From Acinetobacter sp. NIPH 2100 (GTDB taxonomy: Bacteria; Pseudomonadota; Gammaproteobacteria; Pseudomonadales; Moraxellaceae): a stretch of DNA of 64,000 nt. A model generated the notes under the pieces. It ran no database searches. It saw only the letters and a program-made list of their open reading frames with translations, and had not been told where the DNA came from. A program made the translations under genes and the position numbers. Where the stretch lies: positions 853,924 to 917,923 of the forward strand of contig NZ_KB850224.1 in the NCBI RefSeq assembly GCF_000369805.1, written 5' to 3'. Positions 35,224 to 43,238 of this stretch are shown piece after piece; within the stretch, counting starts at the first letter, position 1, and every line of letters starts with the position of its first letter.

Positions 35224-36033
35224 CTAACGCCCCAAAATCATTTCTAAAACAAATTTACTGCCCATAAAACCAATGGCAAGTAGGACAAAACCCGTAATGG
35301 TAAAACGAATCGCTTTACGACCACGCCAGCCAAATTTGTAATGTCCAATTAATAACGCGCCGTATAAGAACCATGAAATGATACTAAACGCGGTTTTATG
35401 TGCCAGATGCTGTGCAAAGAAATTATCAATGGTAAAGAAACCAAATAACAATGCTGCGGTCAATAAACCAAAGCCTGTAATAATCAGGTCAAACAGTAAG
35501 GATTCCATCACTTGGAAGGGAGGTAATAAATTGACCCAGATCCGTCGTTTTTGCTTCTTTTTCAATTCTCGATCTTGGAACCAGAGCAACACCGCATGAA
35601 TGGTTGCCATGAGCAAAACTGCATAAGCAGACAATGACAGAATAATATGTAAATCTAAACCTAAGCTATGTTGTTCAATAATTTGATTGGGTTGGCTAAA
35701 GGCGAAGCCGAGAATTAAACCAAAGGCGGCAACAGGGGTTCCGATGAGGTTTAATGGAAGAATAGGGCGAATCAGACTCAAGATTAAACTGAGTGCCAAC
35801 ATGAGTCCTGAAGTAAATGACATCAAGTTAAAGACATCATAGTTCACCCCAATCGGTGTCATCATGTCTTGGTAGAGCACAGTACTATGCAGTACCAGCC
35901 CTAATCCAACCATAAGACCATAACACCAAAGATTTGGACTACGTTTTGACATCAATCGTATAAACAAATACCAAAAAGAACTGGTATAGGCGATAAGTGC
36001 CAAAATTGTGTAAACCAAGGGGAGACTGATCAT
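35224..36033 (-). CDS. CcsA-domain cytochrome c assembly-like protein (YpjD)
   Basis: The 269-residue integral membrane protein has about eight hydrophobic segments and the cytochrome-c-assembly (CcsA/CcmC) domain in its C-terminal two-thirds. Histidines are in 'LGLDLHIILSLSAY' and 'FAQHLAHKTAFSIISWFLYGALL', the positions where relatives bind haem. It lies divergently next to ffh, the position of ypjD in many gammaproteobacteria. Its role is unproven; relatives have been linked to haem handling. The ATG at 36033 precedes a long N-terminal TM. Confidence 0.85.
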   Translation of the reverse strand: MISLPLVYTILALIAYTSSFWYLFIRLMSKRSPNLWCYGLMVGLGLVLHSTVLYQDMMTPIGVNYDVFNLMSFTSGLMLALSLILSLIRPILPLNLIGTPVAAFGLILGFAFSQPNQIIEQHSLGLDLHIILSLSAYAVLLMATIHAVLLWFQDRELKKKQKRRIWVNLLPPFQVMESLLFDLIITGFGLLTAALLFGFFTIDNFFAQHLAHKTAFSIISWFLYGALLIGHYKFGWRGRKAIRFTITGFVLLAIGFMGSKFVLEMILGR

Positions 36034-36180
36034 GTCAAACCTTTTGTAGGAGGATGAATAATATTCACCATATAAGATATAAATTCACTTCGAACTACAG
36101 TATCCTATAGCATCTTACGCATAAATTTTCTATTTTAAGAAAGATTTTTTTGCAACTAGCCATTTTAAGCGGATTTCGCA

Positions 36181-37590
36181 ATGTTTGATACCTTAACAGA
36201 ACGACTCACACAGAGTTTAAGAAATGTTACTGGCTCAGGGCAGCTGACCGAAGACAATATTAAAGATACCCTACGTGAAGTACGTATGGCACTTCTTGAA
36301 GCCGATGTGGCGTTACCTGTAACTCGTGAATTTATCGCGAAGGTTAAGGACGAAGCGCTTGGGCAGGAAGTGATGACTCAGCTTTCTCCTGGTCAGGCAT
36401 TTGTAAAGATTGTCTATGATGAACTCACCAAGATGATGGGTGAGGCAAATGAGAGTTTAGATCTAAGCGCAAAACCGCCTGTAGTGGTATTACTCGCTGG
36501 TTTACAAGGTGCGGGTAAAACCACAACTGCAGCAAAATTAGCGCGTTTCTTGAAAGAACGCCAAAAGAAAAAAGTCATGACCGTTTCTGCTGACGTGTAT
36601 CGTCCAGCAGCAATCAAGCAGTTAGAAACAGTATCGAATGAAGTTGGTGTGGGTTTCATTCCATCAGAAGCATCTGAAAAGCCAATTGATATTGTCAATC
36701 GTGCCATTGAGCAAGCGAAAATTCAGTTTGCGGATGTCTTGATTGTCGATACTGCGGGTCGTCTACATGTCGATGAAGACATGATGGATGAGATTAAAGA
36801 ATTACATGCTGCGGTGAAGCCAACCGAGACTTTATTTGTCGTTGATGCAATGACAGGTCAGGATGCTGCCAATACAGCAAAAGCGTTTAATGATGCTTTG
36901 GCTTTGACTGGTGTAATTCTGACTAAGACGGATGGTGATGCACGCGGTGGTGCAGCACTTTCTGTTCGTGCCATCACAGGCAAGCCAATCAAGTTCTTGG
37001 GTATTGGTGAAAAACTAGATGCACTTGAGCCATTCCATCCAGATCGTGTTGCACAACGTATCTTGGGCATGGGTGACGTCCTTTCTTTAGTCGAAGAAGT
37101 TGAACGCAAGATCGACAAAGAAAAAGCCGAAAAAATGGCGAAAAAATTGCAGAAAGGCGGAACCTTCAACTTTGAAGATATGCTGATGCAGTTTGAACAA
37201 ATGAGCAAAATGGGCGGCATGATGGGGTTCTTAGATAAGTTGCCTGGTATGAGCAATGCGGGCATTCAGGATGCGATTGAAAAAGCCAATCCTGAAAAGC
37301 AAGTTAAGCGTATGGAAGCCATTATTCAGTCGATGACGATCAAAGAGCGTCGTAATCCTGATTTGATGAATCCAAGCCGTAAAAAGCGTATTGCTGCAGG
37401 TTGTGGTATGGATGTAGCTGAAGTCAATAAGCTGATCAAGCAACAAGCGCAAATGGCGAAGATGATGAAGAAATTTGCCAATCCATCGGGTATGAGCAAA
37501 ATGCTGAAATCATTAGGCAATATGCAAAAACAATTTGGTGGCGGCGGTAATATGGGCCCTTTATTTGGTAGCAATGACCAGAAAAAGTAA
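36181..37590 (+). CDS. ffh: Signal recognition particle protein Ffh
   Basis: This GTPase binds 4.5S RNA and signal sequences of nascent inner-membrane proteins and hands them to FtsY. The 469-residue protein has the N domain, then the G domain with LAGLQGAGKTTTAAKLARFL (P-loop, about residues 103-122), DTAGR and TKTDGDARGGAAL. The Met-rich M domain (from about residue 325) contains 'GGMMGFLDKLPGM' and 'NPSRKKRIAAGCG'. The usual length for the family is about 450. It is monocistronic with a strong terminator. Confidence 0.97.
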   Translation: MFDTLTERLTQSLRNVTGSGQLTEDNIKDTLREVRMALLEADVALPVTREFIAKVKDEALGQEVMTQLSPGQAFVKIVYDELTKMMGEANESLDLSAKPPVVVLLAGLQGAGKTTTAAKLARFLKERQKKKVMTVSADVYRPAAIKQLETVSNEVGVGFIPSEASEKPIDIVNRAIEQAKIQFADVLIVDTAGRLHVDEDMMDEIKELHAAVKPTETLFVVDAMTGQDAANTAKAFNDALALTGVILTKTDGDARGGAALSVRAITGKPIKFLGIGEKLDALEPFHPDRVAQRILGMGDVLSLVEEVERKIDKEKAEKMAKKLQKGGTFNFEDMLMQFEQMSKMGGMMGFLDKLPGMSNAGIQDAIEKANPEKQVKRMEAIIQSMTIKERRNPDLMNPSRKKRIAAGCGMDVAEVNKLIKQQAQMAKMMKKFANPSGMSKMLKSLGNMQKQFGGGGNMGPLFGSNDQKK

Positions 37591-37606
37591 GTTCTGTTGA
37601 CTTCCT

Positions 37607-37633
37607 AAAAAGGCGCTTAATGCGCCTTTTTTT
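37607..37633 (+). terminator. ffh terminator
   Basis: AAAAAGGCGC (37607-37616) and GCGCCTTTTT (37622-37631), with loop TTAAT, sit in T-rich sequence. Confidence 0.9.
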
Positions 37634-37752
37634 AATCTATTGAAATGAGGTCTATTGTATAAATTTAATACAAAATATCAACATTCAATGGAATCTAAAA
37701 ATAAGAAAATTAAAGGTAAATCTATGTTTTATATTGAAAAGTAGTGTTAAAT

Positions 37753-38340
37753 ATGTCACATAATTCAAAAAATAATGTATTTATTCTGCATTGTGAGAAT
37801 GCCGATCCAGAACAGCACTGGTATCTCTGGCTAGAACAGCAATTGAAAAGTGAAACGGTTGGGGTTGAACGTATTTTTCTTGCTGATGCAAGCCATCCTG
37901 AAGCTGAGATTTGGCAAACGTGTTTGGAAGCCCAGTTAAAAGGCTTGAATGAGCACAGTATCGTGGTCGCACATGGTTCATCTTGTGTGGCTGTCGCCCG
38001 ATTTTTAGCAAAAAAATTACAGCAAACGACATTGAAAGCAGGGATTTTTATTGCAGGGTTTAATGATGCAATATCCAACCATCCAGAATTTAATGCCTTA
38101 ATTGAGCATTCACCTTTTGAGAGTGGGATCTTGCGAGCTAATATCAAACGACGACTGGTTTTCTTTTCCAGCAACAATCCAATTGTACCTGTTCCTTTAA
38201 CGTTTAAATTTTCCAACTTACTGAATGCCCAGTTGATTGAGGTGGCTCAAGCTGGGCATTTCCGTCGTGAAGATGGTGTTAATGAGTTTCCGCAGTTATT
38301 GCAGGCGATTCAAACTTTAGTGAAAGCAGAATTGAGTTGA
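37753..38340 (+). CDS. RBBP9/YdeN-family alpha/beta hydrolase
   Basis: The 195-residue serine hydrolase has the RBBP9-like pattern: '[23 protein letters not shown]' at the N-terminus, the nucleophile elbow [15 protein letters not shown] (Ser in HGSSC, about residue 75), an Asp in the late 'VPLTF' region and '[12 protein letters not shown]' supplying the His. The N-terminal GNG/DGD motif seen in other members is replaced by HCENADPE. Substrate unknown. It overlaps coaX tail-to-tail by 31 bp. I chose the ATG at 37753 over a GTG nine bases earlier. Confidence 0.85.
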   Translation: MSHNSKNNVFILHCENADPEQHWYLWLEQQLKSETVGVERIFLADASHPEAEIWQTCLEAQLKGLNEHSIVVAHGSSCVAVARFLAKKLQQTTLKAGIFIAGFNDAISNHPEFNALIEHSPFESGILRANIKRRLVFFSSNNPIVPVPLTFKFSNLLNAQLIEVAQAGHFRREDGVNEFPQLLQAIQTLVKAELS

Positions 38341-39053
38341 ACATAGTATCTTAAGCCTTTAAGCAACAAGTCGGATTCAACCTGAGGCTGATAATGGCTG
38401 AGGAATTTAGAAAATAAGCTCGCATCGCCACCTGTTAAGATCAACTTTTTAGGCGATTGTTGCATAATTTGATCGATGCTGCTGATCAGGCCAAGCAAAA
38501 TACCGTGATGGACTGCATCGACAGTATTATGGCCAGGTTTTAAATTATCAAAAGCTGAATCAGGAATCTTGATGCCTTTGGTATTCTGGATCAGTGAATC
38601 TCGTTGCAGATATAAATTTGGCAAAATATAACCACCCAAATGCTGTAATCCTTCGACCAGATCAATGGTCAGTGCCGTACCACAACCAATCACACAAAAG
38701 TTTTCGTCAGGCTTCGCCATCGCCAAAACTTGCAACCAACGGTCAATCCCGAGCTGGCTTGGGACATCATAGCCACAGTGCAGCCCAGCATATTCCGCAT
38801 GGACTTTGGCGAAAATAATCGGAATATCCAGAATGTCGAGAATCATCTGAATACGTTGATTATTCTCTGAATCTAGAACGGAAGAGATTCCGACACGACT
38901 TAAATTTTGATGGCGAAAGTGTTGAATCAATCCCAGCAATAGGTCGGCAGGTGATTGTAGATGGAGCTCGGCAGCATGTTCGATCACTTGATCGTGTGCC
39001 GTGATCCAGTATTTTAAGCGGGTATTACCAATGTCCAGCCATAAACTTTTCAT
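38310..39053 (-). CDS. coaX: Type III pantothenate kinase
   Basis: The enzyme phosphorylates pantothenate, the first step of coenzyme A synthesis. The 247-residue ASKHA-fold kinase shows the phosphate loop [13 protein letters not shown] (residues 4-16), '[10 protein letters not shown]' (about 104-113), the second phosphate/Asp motif '[13 protein letters not shown]' (about 121-133) and 'GGYILPNL'. It directly follows birA on the same strand (15-bp gap), an arrangement common in bacteria. Its 3' end overlaps the convergent hydrolase gene by 31 bp. Confidence 0.95.
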   Translation of the reverse strand: MKSLWLDIGNTRLKYWITAHDQVIEHAAELHLQSPADLLLGLIQHFRHQNLSRVGISSVLDSENNQRIQMILDILDIPIIFAKVHAEYAGLHCGYDVPSQLGIDRWLQVLAMAKPDENFCVIGCGTALTIDLVEGLQHLGGYILPNLYLQRDSLIQNTKGIKIPDSAFDNLKPGHNTVDAVHHGILLGLISSIDQIMQQSPKKLILTGGDASLFSKFLSHYQPQVESDLLLKGLRYYVQLNSAFTKV

Positions 39054-39068
39054 AGAATCATCATTTCC

Positions 39069-39845
39069 TCAAATCGAAGCGAGACGCAAACGGCCTTGAT
39101 AGAATTGTTGAGTCTGATCAGTTTTGATCAGCACCGCACCGTCATTATTGATCCCTTGAAACAGTCCCTGAATCTTGCCTTGCGTATATTCAAATTCAAC
39201 CTGTTGATTGAGCCAAATCGCGTGATGGTTAAAGCGTTCCGCTAAATTATAGCTACCATGTTCAAACCATTGTGCTGCTTGTTGAATTGCAGTGTAGAGT
39301 TCAGCAATTAGCGTTAAACGATCAATTTGAGCTAAACCGAGCATCGCTAATGAGGTAATCGGTTGATCTGCATTTTCAACGGGTGGGGTATTTAAATTAA
39401 TCCCAACCCCGACAATGGCTTGGTGAGGGGAAATAGGTTCAACCAAAATCCCGCCCCATTTACCTTGGGGACTGTATAAATCATTTGGCCATTTGACTTG
39501 TAAGGTCAAACCACGCAAGCTCGGCATCTGTAGAATATTCAACGCAACTTCAAGTGCAAGACGACCATCCAGTGCTGTCTTGGTTTGAATCAGTGTGCTT
39601 AAATAAATATTGCCCTCAGGAGAGGCCCATTGTCGTTGGTGTTGACCGCGACCTTGTGTTTGTTGTGCACTGCATACCAATCCTGTTGTAATGCCTTTTT
39701 GTGCAATTTCACGTATATCATCATTGGTTGAGGTTGTGGTTGTTTTTAGTAGCACCACTTCTGGAAACTGATTTTTTGCGTTCAATAATTGTTGAAGCTG
39801 GCGGGTTGCGAAATCATCCATCATTTTTACAAGTAGAGTGGTCAT
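39069..39845 (-). CDS. birA: Biotin--[acetyl-CoA-carboxylase] ligase without DNA-binding domain
   Basis: The enzyme attaches biotin to the carboxyl-carrier protein AccB. The 258-residue protein contains the ligase core: 'VVLLKTTTTSTNDDIREIA', the biotinyl-AMP loop CSAQQTQGRGQHQRQWASPEG (G-R-G-x-x-x-R-x-W), 'LQVKWPNDLYSPQGKWGGIL' and 'VGVGINLN'. A small C-terminal SH3-like domain (about residues 210-258) follows. The winged-helix repressor domain of E. coli BirA (about 60 residues) is absent, so it cannot repress bio genes. The start could be 39845 or an internal Met about seven codons in; no ribosome site decides. The start lies within 10 bp of the divergent permease gene. Confidence 0.93.
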   Translation of the reverse strand: MTTLLVKMMDDFATRQLQQLLNAKNQFPEVVLLKTTTTSTNDDIREIAQKGITTGLVCSAQQTQGRGQHQRQWASPEGNIYLSTLIQTKTALDGRLALEVALNILQMPSLRGLTLQVKWPNDLYSPQGKWGGILVEPISPHQAIVGVGINLNTPPVENADQPITSLAMLGLAQIDRLTLIAELYTAIQQAAQWFEHGSYNLAERFNHHAIWLNQQVEFEYTQGKIQGLFQGINNDGAVLIKTDQTQQFYQGRLRLASI

Positions 39846-39851
39846 GTGTTT

Positions 39852-40652
39852 ATGGAGTTAATCATATATTTGCTGATTGGCGCAATTGCTGGATTTACTG
39901 CGGGGCTATTTGGTGTGGGTGGTGGCCTAATTATTGTGCCAATTTTATATATTGTCTTTACTCAAATGAATTATGACCCCAATGTCATTATGCATATTGC
40001 AGTTGGAACATCATTAGCAACCATTATTGTGACGTCGATCAGTTCGGTGATGGCGCATCATAAAAAAGGAGCGGTACTTTGGTCGGTATTCCGTAATTTA
40101 GCACCAGGCTTGGTACTCGGTTCATTCCTTGGCGCGGGTATCGCTGATTTGATGTCGGGCCAGCATTTACAGTTGGTGATTGGTGTCTTCGCAGTCTGGA
40201 TGGCGTATAAGATGTTTAGGGGCGCGAATGCTGTTGTTGACCCAAATCGTCATTTACCGTCAGCGCCTTTACAGCTTGCTGCTGGAGGGGGCATTGGTGC
40301 GGCATCAGCGATTTTTGGGATTGGTGGTGGCAGCTTAACCGTGCCTTATCTCAATCGTCATGGTGTGGTGATGCAAAAGGCAGTCGCAACCTCAGCAGCG
40401 TGTGGTTTACCGATCGCGGTTGCGGGTGCACTCGGTTTTATGTGGTTTGGCGCGAAAGAGCAGATTGATGTACCGAATACCATTGGCTATATCCATATCT
40501 ATGCGTTCTTGGGCATTAGTGTGATGAGCTTTATCACTGCAAAATTCGGTGCCAAAGTTGCACATCGTTTATCGCCAGCCATGCTGAAAAAATGTTTTGC
40601 AGGTCTGTTGGTGGTGGTCGGTAGTTATTTTATCTATAAAGGCTTGGTCTAA
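39852..40652 (+). CDS. TSUP (TauE/SafE) family membrane permease
   Basis: The 266-residue permease has about eight TM segments and the internal duplication of the TauE/SafE family. The first copy is 'GAIAGFTAGLFGVGGGLIIVP' (about residues 10-30), and the second is 'GGGIGAASAIFGIGGGSLTVPYL' (about 141-163). The family moves sulfite, sulfoacetate or other organosulfur anions, and some members act on other solutes; no assignment is possible here. It is divergent from birA, with the two start codons only 6 bp apart, so both promoters must lie inside the neighbour's coding sequence. A GTG at 39846 is an alternative start. Confidence 0.88.
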   Translation: MELIIYLLIGAIAGFTAGLFGVGGGLIIVPILYIVFTQMNYDPNVIMHIAVGTSLATIIVTSISSVMAHHKKGAVLWSVFRNLAPGLVLGSFLGAGIADLMSGQHLQLVIGVFAVWMAYKMFRGANAVVDPNRHLPSAPLQLAAGGGIGAASAIFGIGGGSLTVPYLNRHGVVMQKAVATSAACGLPIAVAGALGFMWFGAKEQIDVPNTIGYIHIYAFLGISVMSFITAKFGAKVAHRLSPAMLKKCFAGLLVVVGSYFIYKGLV

Positions 40653-40658
40653 GTTGTT

Positions 40659-41201
40659 TTAGTGGGTTAGCCCATAATGTACTTCAATGCTTGCAATCAA
40701 GGTTTCGACCAGAAGAAGTACATCATCTTGCTGGCGTGCATCGATAAAAAACAAGGGATAATTTAATCCTTGTGCTGCTTGCCATTCTCGATAAATTGAT
40801 CGTGTGCGTTCAGGCATACGATCAATATGAGTCACTGCAACTACGATATTATTGCCAAAGGGTTGGAATGCTTGAATATATTGCGCTAAATCAAGCAGCG
40901 GGTTTTCAGCAGCATGATCAATCATTACAATCGTACCCATTGCGCCTTTGCAAATCACCGACCAGATAAAATCAAAGCGGTCTTGACCTGGTGTGCCATA
41001 TAAACCGACTTTGACCCCATCATCCAAGGTCAGCTCACCATAATCAATGCCAACAGTGGTGAGCAGTTTTTCATGTGATTCGGTATCGGTATTCAGTGCC
41101 TCCGTACTCAGCACCTCAATTTCAGATAAAGCTTTGATTGCCGTGGACTTGCCCGAACCCATCGTGCCGCCAAAGACAATTTTATATTGGTGTAGGATCA
41201 T
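40659..41201 (-). CDS. CvnD-like small GTPase
   Basis: The 180-residue Ras-like GTPase has P-loop GGTMGSGKST (residues 11-20). Its switch II carries the motif LYGTPGQDRFDFIW (about residues 67-80), and a V-T-H-I-D sequence (about 122-126) replaces the usual TKxD. 'ALSEIEVLSTEALNTDTES' and the TPGQDRF block match the COG2229/CvnD type known from Streptomyces 'conservons', where CvnD works with a roadblock protein, a histidine-kinase-like CvnA and a DUF742 protein. None of these is obvious here. It follows an unrecognised 325-aa gene by 14 bp on the same strand, so the two form an operon. The role is unknown; polarity or motility control are known for related MglA proteins. Confidence 0.85.
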   Translation of the reverse strand: MILHQYKIVFGGTMGSGKSTAIKALSEIEVLSTEALNTDTESHEKLLTTVGIDYGELTLDDGVKVGLYGTPGQDRFDFIWSVICKGAMGTIVMIDHAAENPLLDLAQYIQAFQPFGNNIVVAVTHIDRMPERTRSIYREWQAAQGLNYPLFFIDARQQDDVLLLVETLIASIEVHYGLTH

Positions 41202-41215
41202 ATCTGTAACCTTGA

Positions 41216-42193
41216 TTAAAAGCCTAAACGATGACGGAGTCGACCAAACAGTTTTTTCATAAAATGCAGTTCTGTCTCGTTCTGCTGATTTTGAGGACGA
41301 TATTTCGCTTCAGGGTCTTTAATCAGTTTTCCACAGTTTGCACCTAAACAAGCAGCTACGAAGTGCCGTACTTTTTGTTCAGGTAGATTTAATTGACTGG
41401 CAACGATGCTGATTTGTGCACCTTGGGCAAAGCACGCTGACATGCGCAAGATATCTTGACGATCCATTTTATGCTTTGGTTGTGGCCAGACATCCAGATA
41501 AAAACTGGAAGCAGAGGGTGGACACAATTCTTCAAAGTCCATGGATGTCCACAAGAGATGCCATAGCCATTGTTTTAAATCTTGTTGCGGTGCATCGGCA
41601 ATCCAATGCTGATCATTTTGAGTCGCGTAGGTGTAATTTAAACTTGGATCAGTTTGAAAAGACTGATATTCAGGATTTTGCCAAAGCCATTCATTGCGTG
41701 GATCTGCAATCGCAAGTAAACCCTGACTATCAAAAAGCTGTATCTTGCCATTTTTAGGTTTTTGGATTTCTTGCAGTACCTGTTTAATTTGTTTGCGGTG
41801 GAATAGAGGCGATGAATCTTCTTCAAGCATGACCTGATCTTGGTCTAAACCCGTATTCAGCCGAAGGCTAAGCCAGTGGTGTAAGGAATGAAGGTGATTC
41901 AGCGGCAGGAACAAGGTGTCATTTTCTATGGCACTATTTTTATCTGCATCATTGGCGATTTTGAGGACATTGATCTTGTTATTTTGCAGCAGGCTTTTGA
42001 TATTAGGAGAGTCAAAAAATACCTGATTGATCATTAAGATATCAAGTTGCGGCTCGGCAATATTACTCCAATTAATTTGCACATGATGAGGAACAGCCGT
42101 TTGAACTTGCTGTTTTAACTCATTTAATGTTCTGAGACTGAGCCCAAAAATTGCAATATTAATGGCTTGATGAACACCCATGCTTTTACTCAT
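41216..42193 (-). CDS. Unrecognised 325-aa partner of the small GTPase
   Basis: The protein has no signal peptide or membrane segment. The first 120 residues ('INIAIFGLSLRTLNELKQQV... LDILMINQVFF') look like an alternating beta/alpha, receiver-like fold, but the usual acidic triad is not evident. The middle is Trp/Gln/Asp-rich. The C-terminal part (about residues 240-285, 'ILRMSACFAQGAQISIVASQLNLPEQKVRHFVAACL') reads like a helix-turn-helix or winged helix, comparable to the C-terminal DUF742 helices of Streptomyces CvnC. The very end is a basic amphipathic helix (KKLFGRLRHRLGF). I do not recognise the family. It is co-transcribed with the downstream GTPase and probably its regulator or effector. 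Confidence 0.75.
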   Translation of the reverse strand: MSKSMGVHQAINIAIFGLSLRTLNELKQQVQTAVPHHVQINWSNIAEPQLDILMINQVFFDSPNIKSLLQNNKINVLKIANDADKNSAIENDTLFLPLNHLHSLHHWLSLRLNTGLDQDQVMLEEDSSPLFHRKQIKQVLQEIQKPKNGKIQLFDSQGLLAIADPRNEWLWQNPEYQSFQTDPSLNYTYATQNDQHWIADAPQQDLKQWLWHLLWTSMDFEELCPPSASSFYLDVWPQPKHKMDRQDILRMSACFAQGAQISIVASQLNLPEQKVRHFVAACLGANCGKLIKDPEAKYRPQNQQNETELHFMKKLFGRLRHRLGF

Positions 42194-42532
42194 CTATATG
42201 CCCACTGAGTCATTCAGCAGAGAATTTAAACTGTGATATTTTTTATGAAAATATTATTTTTTGTGATTTGCATCAATTAAAAAGCGATAAAAGAAGATGT
42301 TTCAGATATATGGTTGAAGGGAGACTTAATTCGATAATATATTGATATTTTAAAGATAAAATCTTTATTCTTTTACAAATATTGAGAATTTTTCCTAAAT
42401 TTTTATAACGATTGGCTTAAAAAGCAATAAAATTGTCAGACAATGATATAGAATTTATGGGGCCAGATCAGTTAAAACAAAAAAGCGCAAAGAGCATTGG
42501 ACAATGCGTATAACAATGATAGCGAGGGGCTC
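42194..42532. other. Gene-free 339-bp divergent region upstream of the GntR gene
   Basis: The stretch is very AT-rich. It contains a short hairpin TAAAGAT-AAA-ATCTTTA (42351-42367) and a 13-bp palindrome that looks like a FadR/GntR operator (listed separately). It presumably carries promoters for the leftward GTPase module and the rightward GntR-smc-zipA block. Confidence 0.6.
42432..42444. promoter_or_regulatory. Candidate GntR (FadR-type) operator
   Basis: ATTGTCAGACAAT is a perfect palindrome around a central A. It carries the GT-(C/M)-N-(G/K)-AC core typical of FadR-subfamily GntR regulators. It lies 88 bp upstream of the GntR start codon, consistent with autoregulation. Confidence 0.5.
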
Positions 42533-43228
42533 ATGAATCTCGAAGAGGCTGATAGTCTTTCTGAACAGATTGCAAAATATATTAGTGAACAAATTATTAG
42601 CGGTGAGCTGGTTGAAGGCGAACGTATTCAAGAGCTGCGCATTGCGAAAGAATTGGATGTCAGTCGTGGCTCAGTTCGTGAGGCATTGTTGTTACTAGAA
42701 CGTACCTATTTAATTGAAATTTTTCCGCGTCGTGGGGCGATTGTCTCTGAGATGTCAGCACAACAAGTCAAAGCATTATTTGACACCAATGTGATGGTGT
42801 TGGGACATATTGTGCAACGCATTAGCGAAACTTGGCGTGTGAATGAAGCGGAGCAACTACAAGCGTTATTGGATCAACTGGTCGAGTTTGTTCGTGCGGG
42901 GGATATCGAAAAATTTTACGATGCGATTTTTAAATATCTGGCTGAACAACACGATATGGTGGCAAATCCCTACTTGATGCAGTTCTATAAAGAACTATTG
43001 CCTTCATTACGTCGTAGTTATTTTTTAACCTTAAATACCTCACGCCGCGAGCTACAAGAGTCATTTACCCTATTTAAACTTGTGATTGATGCTATTTTGA
43101 TCCGAAAATCACAACAAGCTGCTTTATTTATGGAAGATTTTTGTCGACACTTGCGCAACCTTGTGTTGGAATCTCTGACACGTATGAAACAGATTGAATT
43201 GGCTTGGGCTAGACGCTCACGCCGCTAG
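42533..43228 (+). CDS. GntR-family transcriptional regulator (FadR subfamily, FCD domain)
   Basis: The 231-residue regulator has a GntR winged helix at the N-terminus ('LSEQIAKYISEQIISGELVEGERIQELRIAKELDVSRGSVREALLLLERTYLIEIFPRRG', about residues 8-68) and an all-helical FCD ligand domain (about 80-215). The FCD metal-site residues are not obvious: an Asp in 'ALFDTNVMVLG' and a His late in the domain ('CRHLRNLV') are candidates. The start ATG at 42533 has GAGGGG five bases upstream; the longer frame starts with TTG. smc begins 10 bp downstream, so they are probably co-transcribed. Target genes unknown. Confidence 0.9.
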   Translation: MNLEEADSLSEQIAKYISEQIISGELVEGERIQELRIAKELDVSRGSVREALLLLERTYLIEIFPRRGAIVSEMSAQQVKALFDTNVMVLGHIVQRISETWRVNEAEQLQALLDQLVEFVRAGDIEKFYDAIFKYLAEQHDMVANPYLMQFYKELLPSLRRSYFLTLNTSRRELQESFTLFKLVIDAILIRKSQQAALFMEDFCRHLRNLVLESLTRMKQIELAWARRSRR

Positions 43229-43238
43229 TTAGGGCAGT

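Noticed and set aside
42351..42367. Terminator upstream of the GntR gene
   Set aside because: The TAAAGAT/ATCTTTA stem is short and AT-only with no clear T tract, and no rightward gene precedes it.
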